Shown piece by piece: positions 17,116 through 25,050 of a stretch of 64,000 bases of DNA. Within the stretch, counting starts at the first letter, position 1. Each line of letters starts with the position of its first letter. Below the pieces are notes generated by a model. The model was not told where the DNA came from. It saw nothing but the letters and a program-made list of their open reading frames with translations, and made no database searches. The translations under genes and the position numbers were made by a program. The stretch lies in the NCBI RefSeq assembly GCF_042649125.1, contig NZ_JBHRYQ010000001.1, positions 2,418,001 through 2,482,000 of the forward strand, written 5' to 3'. This DNA comes from Leadbetterella lacunae. Lineage in GTDB: Bacteria > Bacteroidota > Bacteroidia > Cytophagales > Spirosomataceae.

Positions 17116-17788
17116 AATAAAGTGTATCGCGATTGACGACGAACCTTTCGCCTTGGAAATTATAACGGACGACATCAGCAAGGTGCCCTACTTAGAGCTT
17201 ATGGGCAAGTTTGCGAGCCCCGCCGCGGCTAGTGCTTGGGTAAGCAAAGTAGATTTGATCTTTTTGGATATTCAAATGCCCAGCCAGTCGGGCATCAGTT
17301 TTTTGAGGGGATTGAAAAATCCGCCGATGGTGATATTTACCACTGCCTACGAACAATACGCCCTAGAAGGTTTTGAGCTAAAAGTGATCGACTATTTGGT
17401 AAAACCCATTCCTTTTGAGCGTTTTCTGCAGGCAACCCGACACGCCAAAGACCTGTTTACTTTAAAAACGGAGCGTCCTTTTGTGATAGTATATGCCGAA
17501 TACAAGCAAGTGAAGATATTTGCGGATGATATTATTTACATAGAAGGCTTAAAAGATTACGTGAAACTGCACCTCAAAAGCCAAGAAAAGCCCGTAATGA
17601 CTCGCCTAAACATGAAAGGGATATTGGAGAAGCTACCTGAGCCCTATTTTTGTAGAGTTCATAACTCATTCATAGTGGCCTTAGACCAAATACAGTCCTT
17701 TCAAAAAAACCAAATAACGCTACAAAATATCCAAATACCGGTTGGCTTACGCTTTTTGGGGGGCTTTATGGAGAAAGTTAGGGGGTGA
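17108..17788 (+). CDS. LytTR-type response regulator
   Basis: A 226-residue regulator. Receiver domain (1-120): acidic pair IDDE (10-12), phosphorylation site DLIFLDIQMP (Asp54), TTAYEQYALEGFELKVIDYLVKPI with the conserved Lys. LytTR DNA-binding domain (about 130-226): VKIFADDIIYIEGLKDYVKLHL, PYFCRVHNSFIVALDQI and IPVGLRF. It is translationally coupled to the kinase. The direct target is unknown; the divergent CotH operon is the nearest candidate. Confidence 0.92.
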   Translation: MDKIKCIAIDDEPFALEIITDDISKVPYLELMGKFASPAAASAWVSKVDLIFLDIQMPSQSGISFLRGLKNPPMVIFTTAYEQYALEGFELKVIDYLVKPIPFERFLQATRHAKDLFTLKTERPFVIVYAEYKQVKIFADDIIYIEGLKDYVKLHLKSQEKPVMTRLNMKGILEKLPEPYFCRVHNSFIVALDQIQSFQKNQITLQNIQIPVGLRFLGGFMEKVRG

Positions 17789-17873
17789 GATGGGGGATTG
17801 TTTTATATCAAAAAGAATTAGTTTTATATATGGATAATGATATCGAACTGCCTTTAAATTTCAAAGCAAAATC

Positions 17874-18075
17874 TACTCAGGTATAATAAGAGCTTTTGAT
17901 AATTGGTCTAAAATTTCATTTTTACTTTTAATAGTAAAACCACTATTTTCACCTTTTTCCAAATTTGCCCGAACCCAGTCAATTTCATCTTGTTGTTTCC
18001 GAGCTTGCCAAGTCAAGTCATTTACGAGTTTACGCTTACTCGAATATCCTTTTTTCCATTTGAGTTTTCAGCCAT
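17874..18075 (-). pseudogene. Frameshifted small gene resembling a ParD/RHH antitoxin
   Basis: On the minus strand an ATG at 18075 opens MAENSNGKKDIRVSVNS and then hits a stop. In a different frame, from about 18035 to 17874, the text continues as KLVNDLTWQARKQQDEIDW, VRANLEKGENSGFTIKSKNE and ILDQLSKALIIPE. The two halves join with a small indel near 18030. The second half resembles the C-terminus of ParD-like antitoxins (an E-K-G-E-x-S-G-F pattern). No ParE toxin is visible beside it. Confidence 0.45.
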
Positions 18076-18179
18076 TCATCATTTGGCTCTGTTGGCATGC
18101 TTTTCGCCCTGAAAATGTAATTCAACACTCCAAAACCCACAAATAATGAGAATTTTGTTACTTTTTTGAAAGTGAAATA
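18036..18179 (-). pseudogene. Remnant of a small membrane protein
   Basis: An open frame with no start codon overlaps the ParD-like remnant out of frame. It reads FTFKKVTKFSLFVGFGVLNY and on through FRAKSMPTEPNDEWL to a stop at 18036. One hydrophobic segment followed by a charged tail looks like the 3' end of a membrane-protein gene. Low confidence. Confidence 0.3.
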
Positions 18180-18239
18180 TTAAAACGTTTAGTTATGAGA
18201 CTCATTTCACATTAATGGAACCTAATTGGTAAATTACAT

Positions 18240-18779
18240 TTATACTAATGCTTCACTTAATTTCACCTCTTTTTCAAGCCTACCTCTCCATTTCTCTTGA
18301 TTTGCCATGGTGTCGCATACTTTTTCGTGGAAATATACTTGATACCACGTTCGCTTTTGAAAATCACATACGTTTTTGTAAACCTTTTCAGAATGAATCA
18401 TCAACTTCATTATAAACTCTTCCTTAGGATCTCGATGATTATTAATCACTTGACTAAGCCTAATTGGCGTGATATTAATATCCTGAGCAAACTTACTTCT
18501 TGAAGAATAAATTGTATCTACATATACTTTTAAGAAATCTGAAAAATGATTTTGGTCGTCGTACATAGGCTCCTTTACATACGCTTCCATTTGCAACTTT
18601 AGCTGCATTAGTTTTGCCCTGATGATTTGATCTTTAGATAAATTCTTAATTCGCTCTAAGCGGGCTTCTAATAAAGATACCGCTTCTGATTCTTGCTCCT
18701 TTTTTGAAATATATCTTAAATCCAAGCCATATTCAATATCTTCAATTAAATCTTTATTTGATTTACTTTTCATGGTCAT
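18240..18779 (-). CDS. HTH protein, candidate antitoxin of a GNAT/HTH pair
   Basis: A 179-residue protein. The middle (about 82-135: FSDFLKVYVDTIYSSRSKFAQDINITPIRLSQVINNHRDPKEEFIMKLMIHSEKVY) has the length and pattern of a Cro/XRE helix-turn-helix with recognition helix ITPIRLSQVINN. The N-terminus is charged and helical, the C-terminus (WYQVYFHEKV) is unassigned. It overlaps the upstream GNAT-like gene by 17 bases, typical of toxin-antitoxin operons with the toxin first (HigBA order). An alternative start lies two codons later. Function is inferred from context. Confidence 0.6.
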   Translation of the reverse strand: MTMKSKSNKDLIEDIEYGLDLRYISKKEQESEAVSLLEARLERIKNLSKDQIIRAKLMQLKLQMEAYVKEPMYDDQNHFSDFLKVYVDTIYSSRSKFAQDINITPIRLSQVINNHRDPKEEFIMKLMIHSEKVYKNVCDFQKRTWYQVYFHEKVCDTMANQEKWRGRLEKEVKLSEALV

Positions 18780-19233
18780 AGTAATTTATTAAATCTAAAA
18801 TTTCGGGAACCTCTATACTCAAAGTAACGCCCGTCAATCTCATATTATATTTATCAATGTAGTGTTTTACAATTTGAGTTTTAGGCCTTAGTGACACACA
18901 GGCAAATTCCGCATATTCTTTTATCGCAATTTTAGCAGCAAATGCTATTAAATTACCAGCAATTTTGTCGTATTTTTTTTCTTTTCCTCTGTTTTCTTTT
19001 GAAACGGTTAAAAGTCTAATATGTACCCTCCATTCCTCCGGAATTTTCTCTAAAGATATTAGGCCTATGATTTTGTTTGTTTCTATAATCTGCATTTTAT
19101 AAACCTCAAACTCTTGTTCAGCCTTCCAATCAAAGAAAAAACGACTTTTGCTAAGAACTTTATAATCACCATCTGCAATGGGCTTTATTTCAACATAAAG
19201 TTTTTTCCCTGAAATGGTTTCAATAACATTCAT
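18763..19233 (-). CDS. GNAT-like acetyltransferase, candidate toxin
   Basis: A 156-residue protein with GNAT-like layout: a strand FEVYKMQIIETNKIIGLISLE, then HIRLLTVSKENRGKEKKYDKIAGNLIAFAAKIA, where LLTVSKENRGKEKKY-KIAGNL matches the strand-4 / acetyl-CoA loop / helix-3 region (R/Q-x-x-G-x-G/A, degenerate here), and a final segment VKHYIDKYNMRLTG like the GNAT motif B. The ATG at 19233 is preferred; an upstream in-frame start would run through the dyad operator. The partner is the HTH gene downstream. GNAT toxins of type II systems acetylate aminoacyl-tRNA, but the target here is unknown. Confidence 0.55.
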   Translation of the reverse strand: MNVIETISGKKLYVEIKPIADGDYKVLSKSRFFFDWKAEQEFEVYKMQIIETNKIIGLISLEKIPEEWRVHIRLLTVSKENRGKEKKYDKIAGNLIAFAAKIAIKEYAEFACVSLRPKTQIVKHYIDKYNMRLTGVTLSIEVPEILDLINYYDHEK

Positions 19234-19251
19234 AAACAAATTTACAAAATA

Positions 19252-19270
19252 GTTTCCACAAAACGGAAAC
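19252..19270. promoter_or_regulatory. Dyad upstream of the GNAT/HTH pair, possible autoregulatory operator
   Basis: GTTTCC and GGAAAC, six bases each, lie 7 bases apart and 19 bases before the GNAT start. A further GGGAAAC half-site is near 19297. Such dyads are expected for antitoxin autoregulation. Confidence 0.5.
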
Positions 19271-19474
19271 AATTACATACCAAGTTTACTTTTTCGGGAA
19301 ACAATTATTTGAATATTCAAATATCAATTTAGCTATTTGCAAATCCTACTCCCACATTTAAAAATGAACTTTATCTTATAAGTCAAAAGTAAGTTACCAA
19401 GCAGCAATGTAAGATTCAAATTAACGAATTGGAGCTTATCGCTATTCAGTCCTTTAGATGTTTGACTGGTGTGC

Positions 19475-19831
19475 TTAAGCCACGTTTTTTTGCTTAACCA
19501 AGTCGATAAGATAAACGGGAATCAACCCGAGGATCATGCCAATTAGATAGTTGTAGTCAAGTAGTGATTTTCCATTAAAGTATCTAAAGGTAGACTCTAC
19601 AATGATCATTACTAAAATGAAAATCGCAAACTGGGATACTTTATAATCTTTTTTAAAAAAGAAGCTAACCAACAGAAAAATCCCAACTGGTCTTAAGGCA
19701 TTTTCGATTACCTTAAAAAGATTAATATGATTTAAATCGTCTGAATAATTTGGATCCGCGAATTTCCTCATAACTACATTTAGCAAGATGACGATAGCAA
19801 ATCCGATGAGGTAATAATATCTTTTATTCAT
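19475..19831 (-). CDS. Small integral membrane protein, unknown
   Basis: A 118-residue protein with about four hydrophobic segments (YLIGFAIVILLNVVM, PVGIFLLVSFFF, FAIFILVMIIVEST, YLIGMILGLIPVYLIDLV). Not recognised. ATG start, AT-rich accessory context, with a copy of the 200-bp repeat directly upstream. Confidence 0.6.
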   Translation of the reverse strand: MNKRYYYLIGFAIVILLNVVMRKFADPNYSDDLNHINLFKVIENALRPVGIFLLVSFFFKKDYKVSQFAIFILVMIIVESTFRYFNGKSLLDYNYLIGMILGLIPVYLIDLVKQKNVA

Positions 19832-19875
19832 AAATCTTTGTGGTTATAATTTACTAGTAATGTTTAATGTTTTTC

Positions 19876-20060
19876 AGGCAGCTAGTCGTTTTTGTAATTG
19901 GATTTTAGCTGCTTGGATCTGTTTTATTTTTTGGTAAATGTATGTAATGTTTTTTTGATTTACAAGTGGTTTTGTTTTAGGATTTAAGGCTTCTCAAAGT
20001 ACTTTCAATTTTAAGTTTTAGACTGAATTTTACTTCTCTTTTTGTTTGAAAGAAGATGAA
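19876..20060 (+). repeat. Accessory-region repeat, copy 2
   Basis: Contains the conserved core CAGGCAGCTA, TGGATTTTAGCTGCTTGGAT and TTTTGGTAAATGTATG, then GATTTACAAGTGG. It closely matches copy 3 as far as the TTTTAAGTTTTAGACTGAAT and CTCTTTTTGTTTGAAAG blocks. It lacks the CCCACTCCCACC part. The stretch from here to 20214 holds nothing else clear. Confidence 0.8.
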
Positions 20061-20214
20061 GGTTTTTTTTGTTTATTATTAGCTACGTTAGTAAAATTTT
20101 GAAGCGGAGTGCGTGTGATTCCATCTCAAGCTACACCGAATTACGACTAGATTACATAATCTCGAAAACCACAAAAACAGCTTTTGAATTTATACAATGT
20201 TACCAACCTTAATT

Positions 20215-20619
20215 TCATTTTGTCTTGAAATTTATCTCAATATATTTTATCAGTTCTGAATTATCAACTCTTATTACACGTCTTAGTCTGTTGTTTTTAA
20301 GTTTTATGTCCAGAAATTTGTTTTTGAAACGTTGTCTAGCCGTTACTGATTTTACATCATTCAAAGATATTTCACTCTGTACTGTCCGGAAAAGAGTTAA
20401 TACAAAAATAAAAAGATGTCCTAATCCAATTATTAAGCCAGTCCAAAGTAAAAACTGGTCACCTGTTTTTAAATACCTTAATACAGAAAATATCCCAAAA
20501 ATTGTCCACATGCTTGAAGATGTCAGAGTTAGCCACTTTTGCTTCTCGGCATCGTCCACAATAATAATTTTATCACGTGCAAATGTTATCTCTCCTTTTA
20601 TGAGTTTGAATGTCTGCAT
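20215..20619 (-). CDS. Small membrane protein with PH-like C-terminus
   Basis: A 134-residue protein. Two hydrophobic segments (about 36-47 and 57-80) lie between an N-terminal stretch (KLIKGEITFARDKIIIVDD) and a C-terminal strand-rich part (VQSEISLNDVKSVTARQRFKNKFLDIKLKNNRLRRVIRV). This layout resembles bacterial PH-domain membrane proteins. The gene is flanked by GGTTGGTAAC-type sequences in opposite orientation, consistent with cassette borders. Function unknown. Confidence 0.6.
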   Translation of the reverse strand: MQTFKLIKGEITFARDKIIIVDDAEKQKWLTLTSSSMWTIFGIFSVLRYLKTGDQFLLWTGLIIGLGHLFIFVLTLFRTVQSEISLNDVKSVTARQRFKNKFLDIKLKNNRLRRVIRVDNSELIKYIEINFKTK

Positions 20620-20639
20620 TGTATCTAGTTTTATTATGG

Positions 20640-20785
20640 TTGGTAACGTTTTGCCACTTGGCGAGGTTGCGAACTTCGTTACTGTTTATTTTCTATTAAA
20701 GATAAAAATTCTTACGAAACGCAAACGTGATTTTACCACAAAATCCGCAATATTGCCAAATGGCTTGGCTGTTCGAGCAAACGTA
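20640..20785. repeat. attC-like structured intergenic module
   Basis: Starting GGTAACG on the plus strand. A 19-bp arm GCCACTTGGCGAGGTTGCG pairs, with about four mismatches, to the complement of a second arm (GCCATTTGGCAATATTGCG read on the minus strand). It sits at the 3' end of the lipoprotein gene at 20788. Confidence 0.5.
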
Positions 20786-20787
20786 TT

Positions 20788-21396
20788 TTATGAAATCCAC
20801 GTGTCCTCGACTTTAACGATAACCCATTTATTTTTAATTTTCTTAATGTAAACCGTATAACCCAATCCACACTTTCCGCCACATCGATAGCCGACAGCTA
20901 AACTTCCAGATTCTTTTTTTGTATCAAATTTTATATGGGAAAAAGACATAACTCCAGCAAACTTATTCTCAGTTTTCCAACCTGTATATTCTAAGTCTTC
21001 GCCTCTTGGATGTTCACTTAAGTGTCTAAAAATGAATTTTGAATTATTATATTTACTTAAATTAGTTTCTTCATTAAGCAATCCTTCATCTTCTATTGCG
21101 ATTATGAGGTTTAATGTATCTTTTTGGAAAGCAGCTCTTTTGATTTCACATTCCAAATCTCTCTGATGTTGACCGACAGAATCCAAGCCAATCCAATTTC
21201 CTTTTTTGTCGTAGATTGGTTTGCCTTGTTCTGGAAAACAAGTATAAAGTCTTTGGTCTGTATATGTTGAATCAACAATTGTTATAAATAATTTATCAAA
21301 AATCTTTTGTTCGAATTCTTGTTCTGTGATTTTCTTTTCACATCCAAAGAAAACAAAAGTTAATATTATAAATATGGTTTCTGTTATGCGTCTCAT
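20788..21396 (-). CDS. Lipoprotein, unknown
   Basis: A 202-residue protein beginning MRRITETIFIILTFVFFGCEKK, a lipoprotein signal with Cys near residue 19. No known domain recognised; notable parts are a CGGKCGLGYTVYIKK segment and KWVIVKVEDTWIS at the C-terminus. The internal ATG is chosen because it gives a proper signal peptide; a GTG 12 codons upstream reads into the neighbouring repeat. Likely a cassette-type accessory gene between an attC-like module (3') and repeat copy 3 (5'). Confidence 0.65.
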   Translation of the reverse strand: MRRITETIFIILTFVFFGCEKKITEQEFEQKIFDKLFITIVDSTYTDQRLYTCFPEQGKPIYDKKGNWIGLDSVGQHQRDLECEIKRAAFQKDTLNLIIAIEDEGLLNEETNLSKYNNSKFIFRHLSEHPRGEDLEYTGWKTENKFAGVMSFSHIKFDTKKESGSLAVGYRCGGKCGLGYTVYIKKIKNKWVIVKVEDTWIS

Positions 21397-21410
21397 AATA
21401 TACTTGCTAA

Positions 21411-21655
21411 CATTGTCATATATCCAAGCCACCCCAAAACTAGCGTCAATATCGCTTAAGTCTTTAGTGAGTTTTCAGGCAGCTAGTCGTTTTTGTAATT
21501 GGATTTTAGCTGCTTGGATTTGTTTTATTTTTTGGTAAATGTATGGAATGGCTTTTTGATTTACAAGTGGTTATGTTTTAGGGTGGAAGGCTTCTCAAAC
21601 TACCTCCAATTTTAAGTTTTAGACTGAATTATACTTCTCTTTTTGTTTGAAAGAC
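21411..21655 (+). repeat. Accessory-region repeat, copy 3
   Basis: Contains AACATTGTCAT, CACCCCAAAACTAGCGTC, ATATCGCTTAAGTC, CAGGCAGCTA, the core TGGATTTTAGCTGCTTGGAT, GGTAAATGTATGGAATGG and TTTACAAGTGG. Nearly the same as copy 2 over its right half. Confidence 0.85.
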
Positions 21656-21674
21656 GAAGGAGGTTGGCATATTA

Positions 21675-22658
21675 CTAATCCATGTTTTCATTCATTACAA
21701 AAAGTTCGTGAAGTCGTTTTTGCAATATTTTTTTGTCTGGAAGTTGAGTTTTATACTCTGAAACTAGCGTTGGCGACATATTTCTACTCATTGCATATTC
21801 AACTACCTCATTATCCTTGTCTTTGCATAGTAAAACTCCAATACTTGGATTTTCATTTTCTTTCTTTACATCTCTGTCTAATGCTTCCAAATAAAAATTT
21901 AACTGTCCCAAATGTTCGGGTTTAAATTTCGTTGCTTTAAGTTCAAATGCTACTAAACATTGTAACCCCCTATGGTAAAATAATAAGTCAATATAAAAAT
22001 CACTATTCCCTACTTCAACTTTATATTCTTCTCCAATAAAAATAAAATCCTTTCCCAATTCTAGTATAAAGCTTTTCATTTGCTTTAATAGGCCTTTTTG
22101 CAACTCACCTTCGTTATGGTTTAAATTGAGATTTAAAAAATCAAACACATAACTATCTTTAAATGAATCCATTAAACCAGGATGCTTTTCTCTCACCACT
22201 GGTGAGACATTTACCTTATCTAACATGGTTCTTTCAAACAGACTTGCAGAAATCTGTCTTTCAAGTTCTCGTTTACTATATTTTTCTTGTTTGCAAATGT
22301 TTAAATAAAACTCACGTTCCTCTTGAGATTTAGCCCTTGCAATAATTACCAAATTATTAGTCCAACTAATTTCTCTCACCAGTGGTGAGAGTTTTGGAAA
22401 GTTTATATATGTCTCATAGAATTGCTTCATCCGCCAAAGGTTTTTATCAGAAAAACCCCTCAAATCAGGTTCTTGCTTTGCAATATATTTAGCTAATTCC
22501 TCGACAATTGATGTCCCCCATTGATTAGTTTCAATTTGTTTGTGTATATACTCTCCCACATTCCAATAAAGGTTTATTAGTTCGGCATTAACAGCTTTTA
22601 TTGCGTTTGTTCTAGCATCCTTAATGAGATAAATAATACTCGTAAACCTTTCATCCAT
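21675..22658 (-). CDS. DUF1016 family PD-(D/E)XK nuclease (YhcG-like), copy 2
   Basis: A 327-residue homologue of the protein at 10402. N-terminal domain: ARTNAIKAVNAELINLYWNVGEYI, GFSDKNLWRMKQFYETY, ISWTNNLVIIARAKSQEEREFYL, KRELERQISASLFERTM. C-terminal nuclease domain: EYKVEVGNSDFYIDLLFYHRGLQCLVAFELKATKFKPEHLGQLNFYLEAL, with D, E-x-K and Q in the expected places. The two copies are clearly diverged, so they are paralogues or separate acquisitions, not a recent duplication. The 5' end is 15 bases from repeat copy 4. Stand-alone, no restriction-modification genes nearby. Confidence 0.88.
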   Translation of the reverse strand: MDERFTSIIYLIKDARTNAIKAVNAELINLYWNVGEYIHKQIETNQWGTSIVEELAKYIAKQEPDLRGFSDKNLWRMKQFYETYINFPKLSPLVREISWTNNLVIIARAKSQEEREFYLNICKQEKYSKRELERQISASLFERTMLDKVNVSPVVREKHPGLMDSFKDSYVFDFLNLNLNHNEGELQKGLLKQMKSFILELGKDFIFIGEEYKVEVGNSDFYIDLLFYHRGLQCLVAFELKATKFKPEHLGQLNFYLEALDRDVKKENENPSIGVLLCKDKDNEVVEYAMSRNMSPTLVSEYKTQLPDKKILQKRLHELFVMNENMD

Positions 22659-22672
22659 ATTTAAAAAAAGTT

Positions 22673-22900
22673 TCAGGCAGCTAAAGGTTTATGTAAATGG
22701 ATTTTAGCTGCTTGGATCTGTTTTATTTTTTGGTAAATGTATGGAATGGCTTTTTGATTTACAAGTGGTTTTGTTTTTGGGTCGAGGCCTGTATAAACTG
22801 TACACGTTAGGAATTGCCACGAATGCACGAATGAAAGCAAAACGTTTTTAAAACCAACTTAAATTTCACTCGATAACCATTTGAGGAATGAATGAAATCA
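22673..22900 (+). repeat. Accessory-region repeat, copy 4
   Basis: Core CAGGCAGCTAAAGG, TGGATTTTAGCTGCTTGGAT, GGTAAATGTATGGAATGG and TTTACAAGTGG. It continues into a second block (GGAATTGCCACGAATGCACG, then CACTCGATAACCATTTGAGG) shared only with copy 6. Confidence 0.85.
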
Positions 22901-22909
22901 TTGTTATTG

Positions 22910-22998
22910 TCTTAGAAGGTGGTTCAATCCTACGCGGCCCGATTGCTTTCATCGCATGTCCTGCGGACACGACGAAAGCTTAGCTGTTAGCGGCTGGT
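22910..22998. repeat. attC-like structured intergenic module
   Basis: GCTTTC...TCG...GTCC pairs with GGAC...CGA...GAAAGC, an interrupted stem around a tight loop, ending in CTGTTAGCGGC on the plus strand. The GTTAGCGGC end is shared with the module at 25101. It lies downstream of the broken zinc-ribbon gene on the minus strand. Confidence 0.55.
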
Positions 22999-23056
22999 TT
23001 TCTTTTTGTCAAAGGCTTTTCTATGCTTCCAAGGTCAAACATATTTTATTAGAAAA

Positions 23057-23410
23057 TTAGGTTAACGAATAAACTTCCACAAGGTCTGTCTTTTCAAAGT
23101 TTGATCTATCAATCTGGTTATTGTTTGTCACTATAGATCCGTTATAAAATATATTTTCGGGATAGTCTACCAAACAAGTTTGTAAACTATCATTTCATTT
23201 TGGACAAGCTTTGTTACCGCAAATTGTCTGCAAGTCTGCATTGGCTTGATGCATTAACTCAAGTTCAAGAACAAATATTTCTCCGCATTTTTTACAGCAA
23301 AAAGATTTAAAGTCGTATCCGTGTCCTGAACTAATAACAAGTCCAGGAATATTAAAAACTCCATCTATTAAATAATAGTTTGTTTTAAATCTGTATTGTC
23401 GTCTTTCCAT
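23057..23410 (-). pseudogene. Zinc-ribbon-like small gene with an in-frame TGA
   Basis: From the ATG at 23410 the frame reads 71 residues ending CGNKACPK, then TGA (23197-23195), then stays open in the same frame for 45 more codons (NDSLQTCLVDYPENIFYNGS and onward to VEVYSLT) before TAA. With an earlier C-K-K-C pair, the TGA falls exactly where a second C-P-x-C knuckle would need cysteine; TGA is one base from TGT or TGC. The simplest reading is a nonsense mutation in a 117-residue zinc-ribbon protein. Family unknown. The IS110 element sits just upstream of its start. Confidence 0.65.
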
Positions 23411-23470
23411 TTCTTGCTCGATTGCTCTGTGTTTTAAACTTCTGACTAACGTTTTTTTATGCGTTGAATA

Positions 23471-24835
23471 TCAATTGATTATCACTTCGAGGTCTTCGCT
23501 TGTCAATCCAAATTTATCAATTTGTTTTTGAATTCTTTTGACCAAGCCTAGCTTTCTTTTTTGATCTAAAAACAAATAGCCTTCGGGGTTTATGTATCTT
23601 GTACCTTTTGTTACCATATTCCATACTATTACCGCCAATTTTCGTGCAGTAGCACTAATTGCTGATACTCTTCCTTTTTTAAAGTTTATTCTCTGAAAAA
23701 AATCTCTTAAAGGAGTTGAGTCTTTTAAATTCCCAATTGCATTCGCAGCGTTCCTTAAGGCTATTTTTAGTCGATTACTTCCTTTTGGAACCTTACTTGA
23801 TATTATTTTACCACCAGTTTTCTTATTATTGGGAGCTAACCTTAACCAACTTGCAAACTGTTTGGCTGTTTGGAATTTCTTTATACCTTCTAAGCCAACT
23901 TCACTTATTAAATGCAGGATTGTTCCATGCGAAAAACCTTCAATTTCCATGAGGTCAACGCCTTCAAAATATTGGTAGCCTACTATGTTTAAATCTATGT
24001 TTTTGGGAGTATTTTTATTGATCCTTTTATGTGATTTTTTGTCAATATAATGTTGCCTTTTATTATCGTCTTGATCAATAATCTTATTCAGCATTTTCTC
24101 TATTTCTGTATCACAAGCTGTGATTTTTGTTTGAATGATTTTATACATATCAAGTTCTTGCTGAAGAGCAAATAAATAGTCCATTCTACCATTAGTTTCA
24201 AGAGCTTTAGCTATTTCAGCTTCTGATTTTCTACAGTTCCCATGTCTAAGCTCTGCTAGTTTTTCAGGTTTTGTTTCGCCTTTGCAAATTGCTTCTATTA
24301 TTGCCATTCCTGTAAGTCCACATATGTCATTTACTACCACGTCCAGTCTCAAATTAAGAAGTCGCAGGTATTTTTGCATCTTCTTTTGAGTGCTTGCAGC
24401 CATGTCAAGTAAGTTGGCTCTGTGTCTGCAATAAGTCCGTAGTTGCTCGGTGGCTTCATCGGGCAGAAAACTACCTGATAAAAGACCAATACTGTGGAGT
24501 TTTTGAATCCAAGCACAGTCTTGAATGTCCGTTTTACGGCCTTTAATGTTTTTGGTAAATTTACCATTACACAAAATCACCTGAAAACCGCGATTTATCA
24601 AAACTGCATAAAGTGCCTGCCAATAAGTACCCGTGCTTTCCATGGCTACAGTGGTTACTTTGTTTTCGTCAAGCCAATCGGCAATGGACTGAAGGTCTTC
24701 ATTAAAAACACCAAACTCTTTGATGTCTTTTTCTTTTTGACCTACTGAGACCCAATGAGAGCGGCTACCTATGTCAATTCCTGCGGCATTAGGATTGACA
24801 ATTTCCATGGATAATGATTCAGTTTTTTGATCCAT
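23471..24835 (-). CDS. IS110-family transposase
   Basis: A 454-residue DEDD recombinase. N-terminal RuvC-like domain with GIDIGSRSHWVSV (Asp21), VAMESTGTYW (Glu66) and GRKTDIQDCAW (Asp103 and Asp106). Middle coiled region about 150-300. C-terminal Tnp IS110/Transposase_20 domain: MEIEGFSHGTILHLISEVG, FASWLRLAPNNKKTGGKI and KGSNRLKIALRNAA with candidate nucleophile serines. Full length and undamaged, so probably active or recently active. The family is guided by a bridge RNA from the element's own non-coding end. Confidence 0.93.
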   Translation of the reverse strand: MDQKTESLSMEIVNPNAAGIDIGSRSHWVSVGQKEKDIKEFGVFNEDLQSIADWLDENKVTTVAMESTGTYWQALYAVLINRGFQVILCNGKFTKNIKGRKTDIQDCAWIQKLHSIGLLSGSFLPDEATEQLRTYCRHRANLLDMAASTQKKMQKYLRLLNLRLDVVVNDICGLTGMAIIEAICKGETKPEKLAELRHGNCRKSEAEIAKALETNGRMDYLFALQQELDMYKIIQTKITACDTEIEKMLNKIIDQDDNKRQHYIDKKSHKRINKNTPKNIDLNIVGYQYFEGVDLMEIEGFSHGTILHLISEVGLEGIKKFQTAKQFASWLRLAPNNKKTGGKIISSKVPKGSNRLKIALRNAANAIGNLKDSTPLRDFFQRINFKKGRVSAISATARKLAVIVWNMVTKGTRYINPEGYLFLDQKRKLGLVKRIQKQIDKFGLTSEDLEVIIN

Positions 24836-25050
24836 AAAATTTGAGTTTTAATTTAAAAAATACTCAAAGGGAGTGCTCTTTTGGAATAATAAATATTCTG
24901 AACGGGGTTTCGTATTCTGATAGTAACCGGAACAGAACCGCCACTTAAGTTATGACACACACTCCAACCAGGATTGCCCTCGTGCTATTACGCAACAGTT
25001 TAAAAATCGGCCTTGCAATGAGTTTTCAAATTTAAGGAATTGTTTCATAA
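24836..25050 (-). ncRNA. Candidate bridge-RNA region of the IS110 element
   Basis: About 215 bases of non-coding DNA precede the transposase start, long for a leader but fitting the left-end position of the bridge RNA in IS110-group elements. I see local dyads but could not fold the region or define the two guide loops. Assignment rests on position and on known biology of the family. Confidence 0.35.

Larger units (their letters stand above)
23445..25050 (-). mobile_element. IS110-family insertion sequence (ends approximate)
   Basis: The transposase plus flanking non-coding DNA. The family lacks the usual terminal inverted repeats, so ends are estimates: the 3' end lies between the stop at 23471 and the start of the small gene at 23410, the 5' end somewhere before the attC-like module at 25101. 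Left of the element CTGACTAACG remains and right of it a GTTAGC/CTAACG sequence, so the insertion may have split a cassette border. Confidence 0.6.

Noticed and set aside
19234..19241. TAAATTTG as the -7 box of the GNAT/HTH promoter
   Set aside because: It matches the consensus but lies only three bases before the ATG, leaving no room for a transcription start upstream of the gene.
23195..23197. Selenocysteine codon as the main explanation for the in-frame TGA
   Set aside because: No SECIS-like hairpin seen downstream and a Cys-to-stop point mutation is simpler; kept only as something to exclude.
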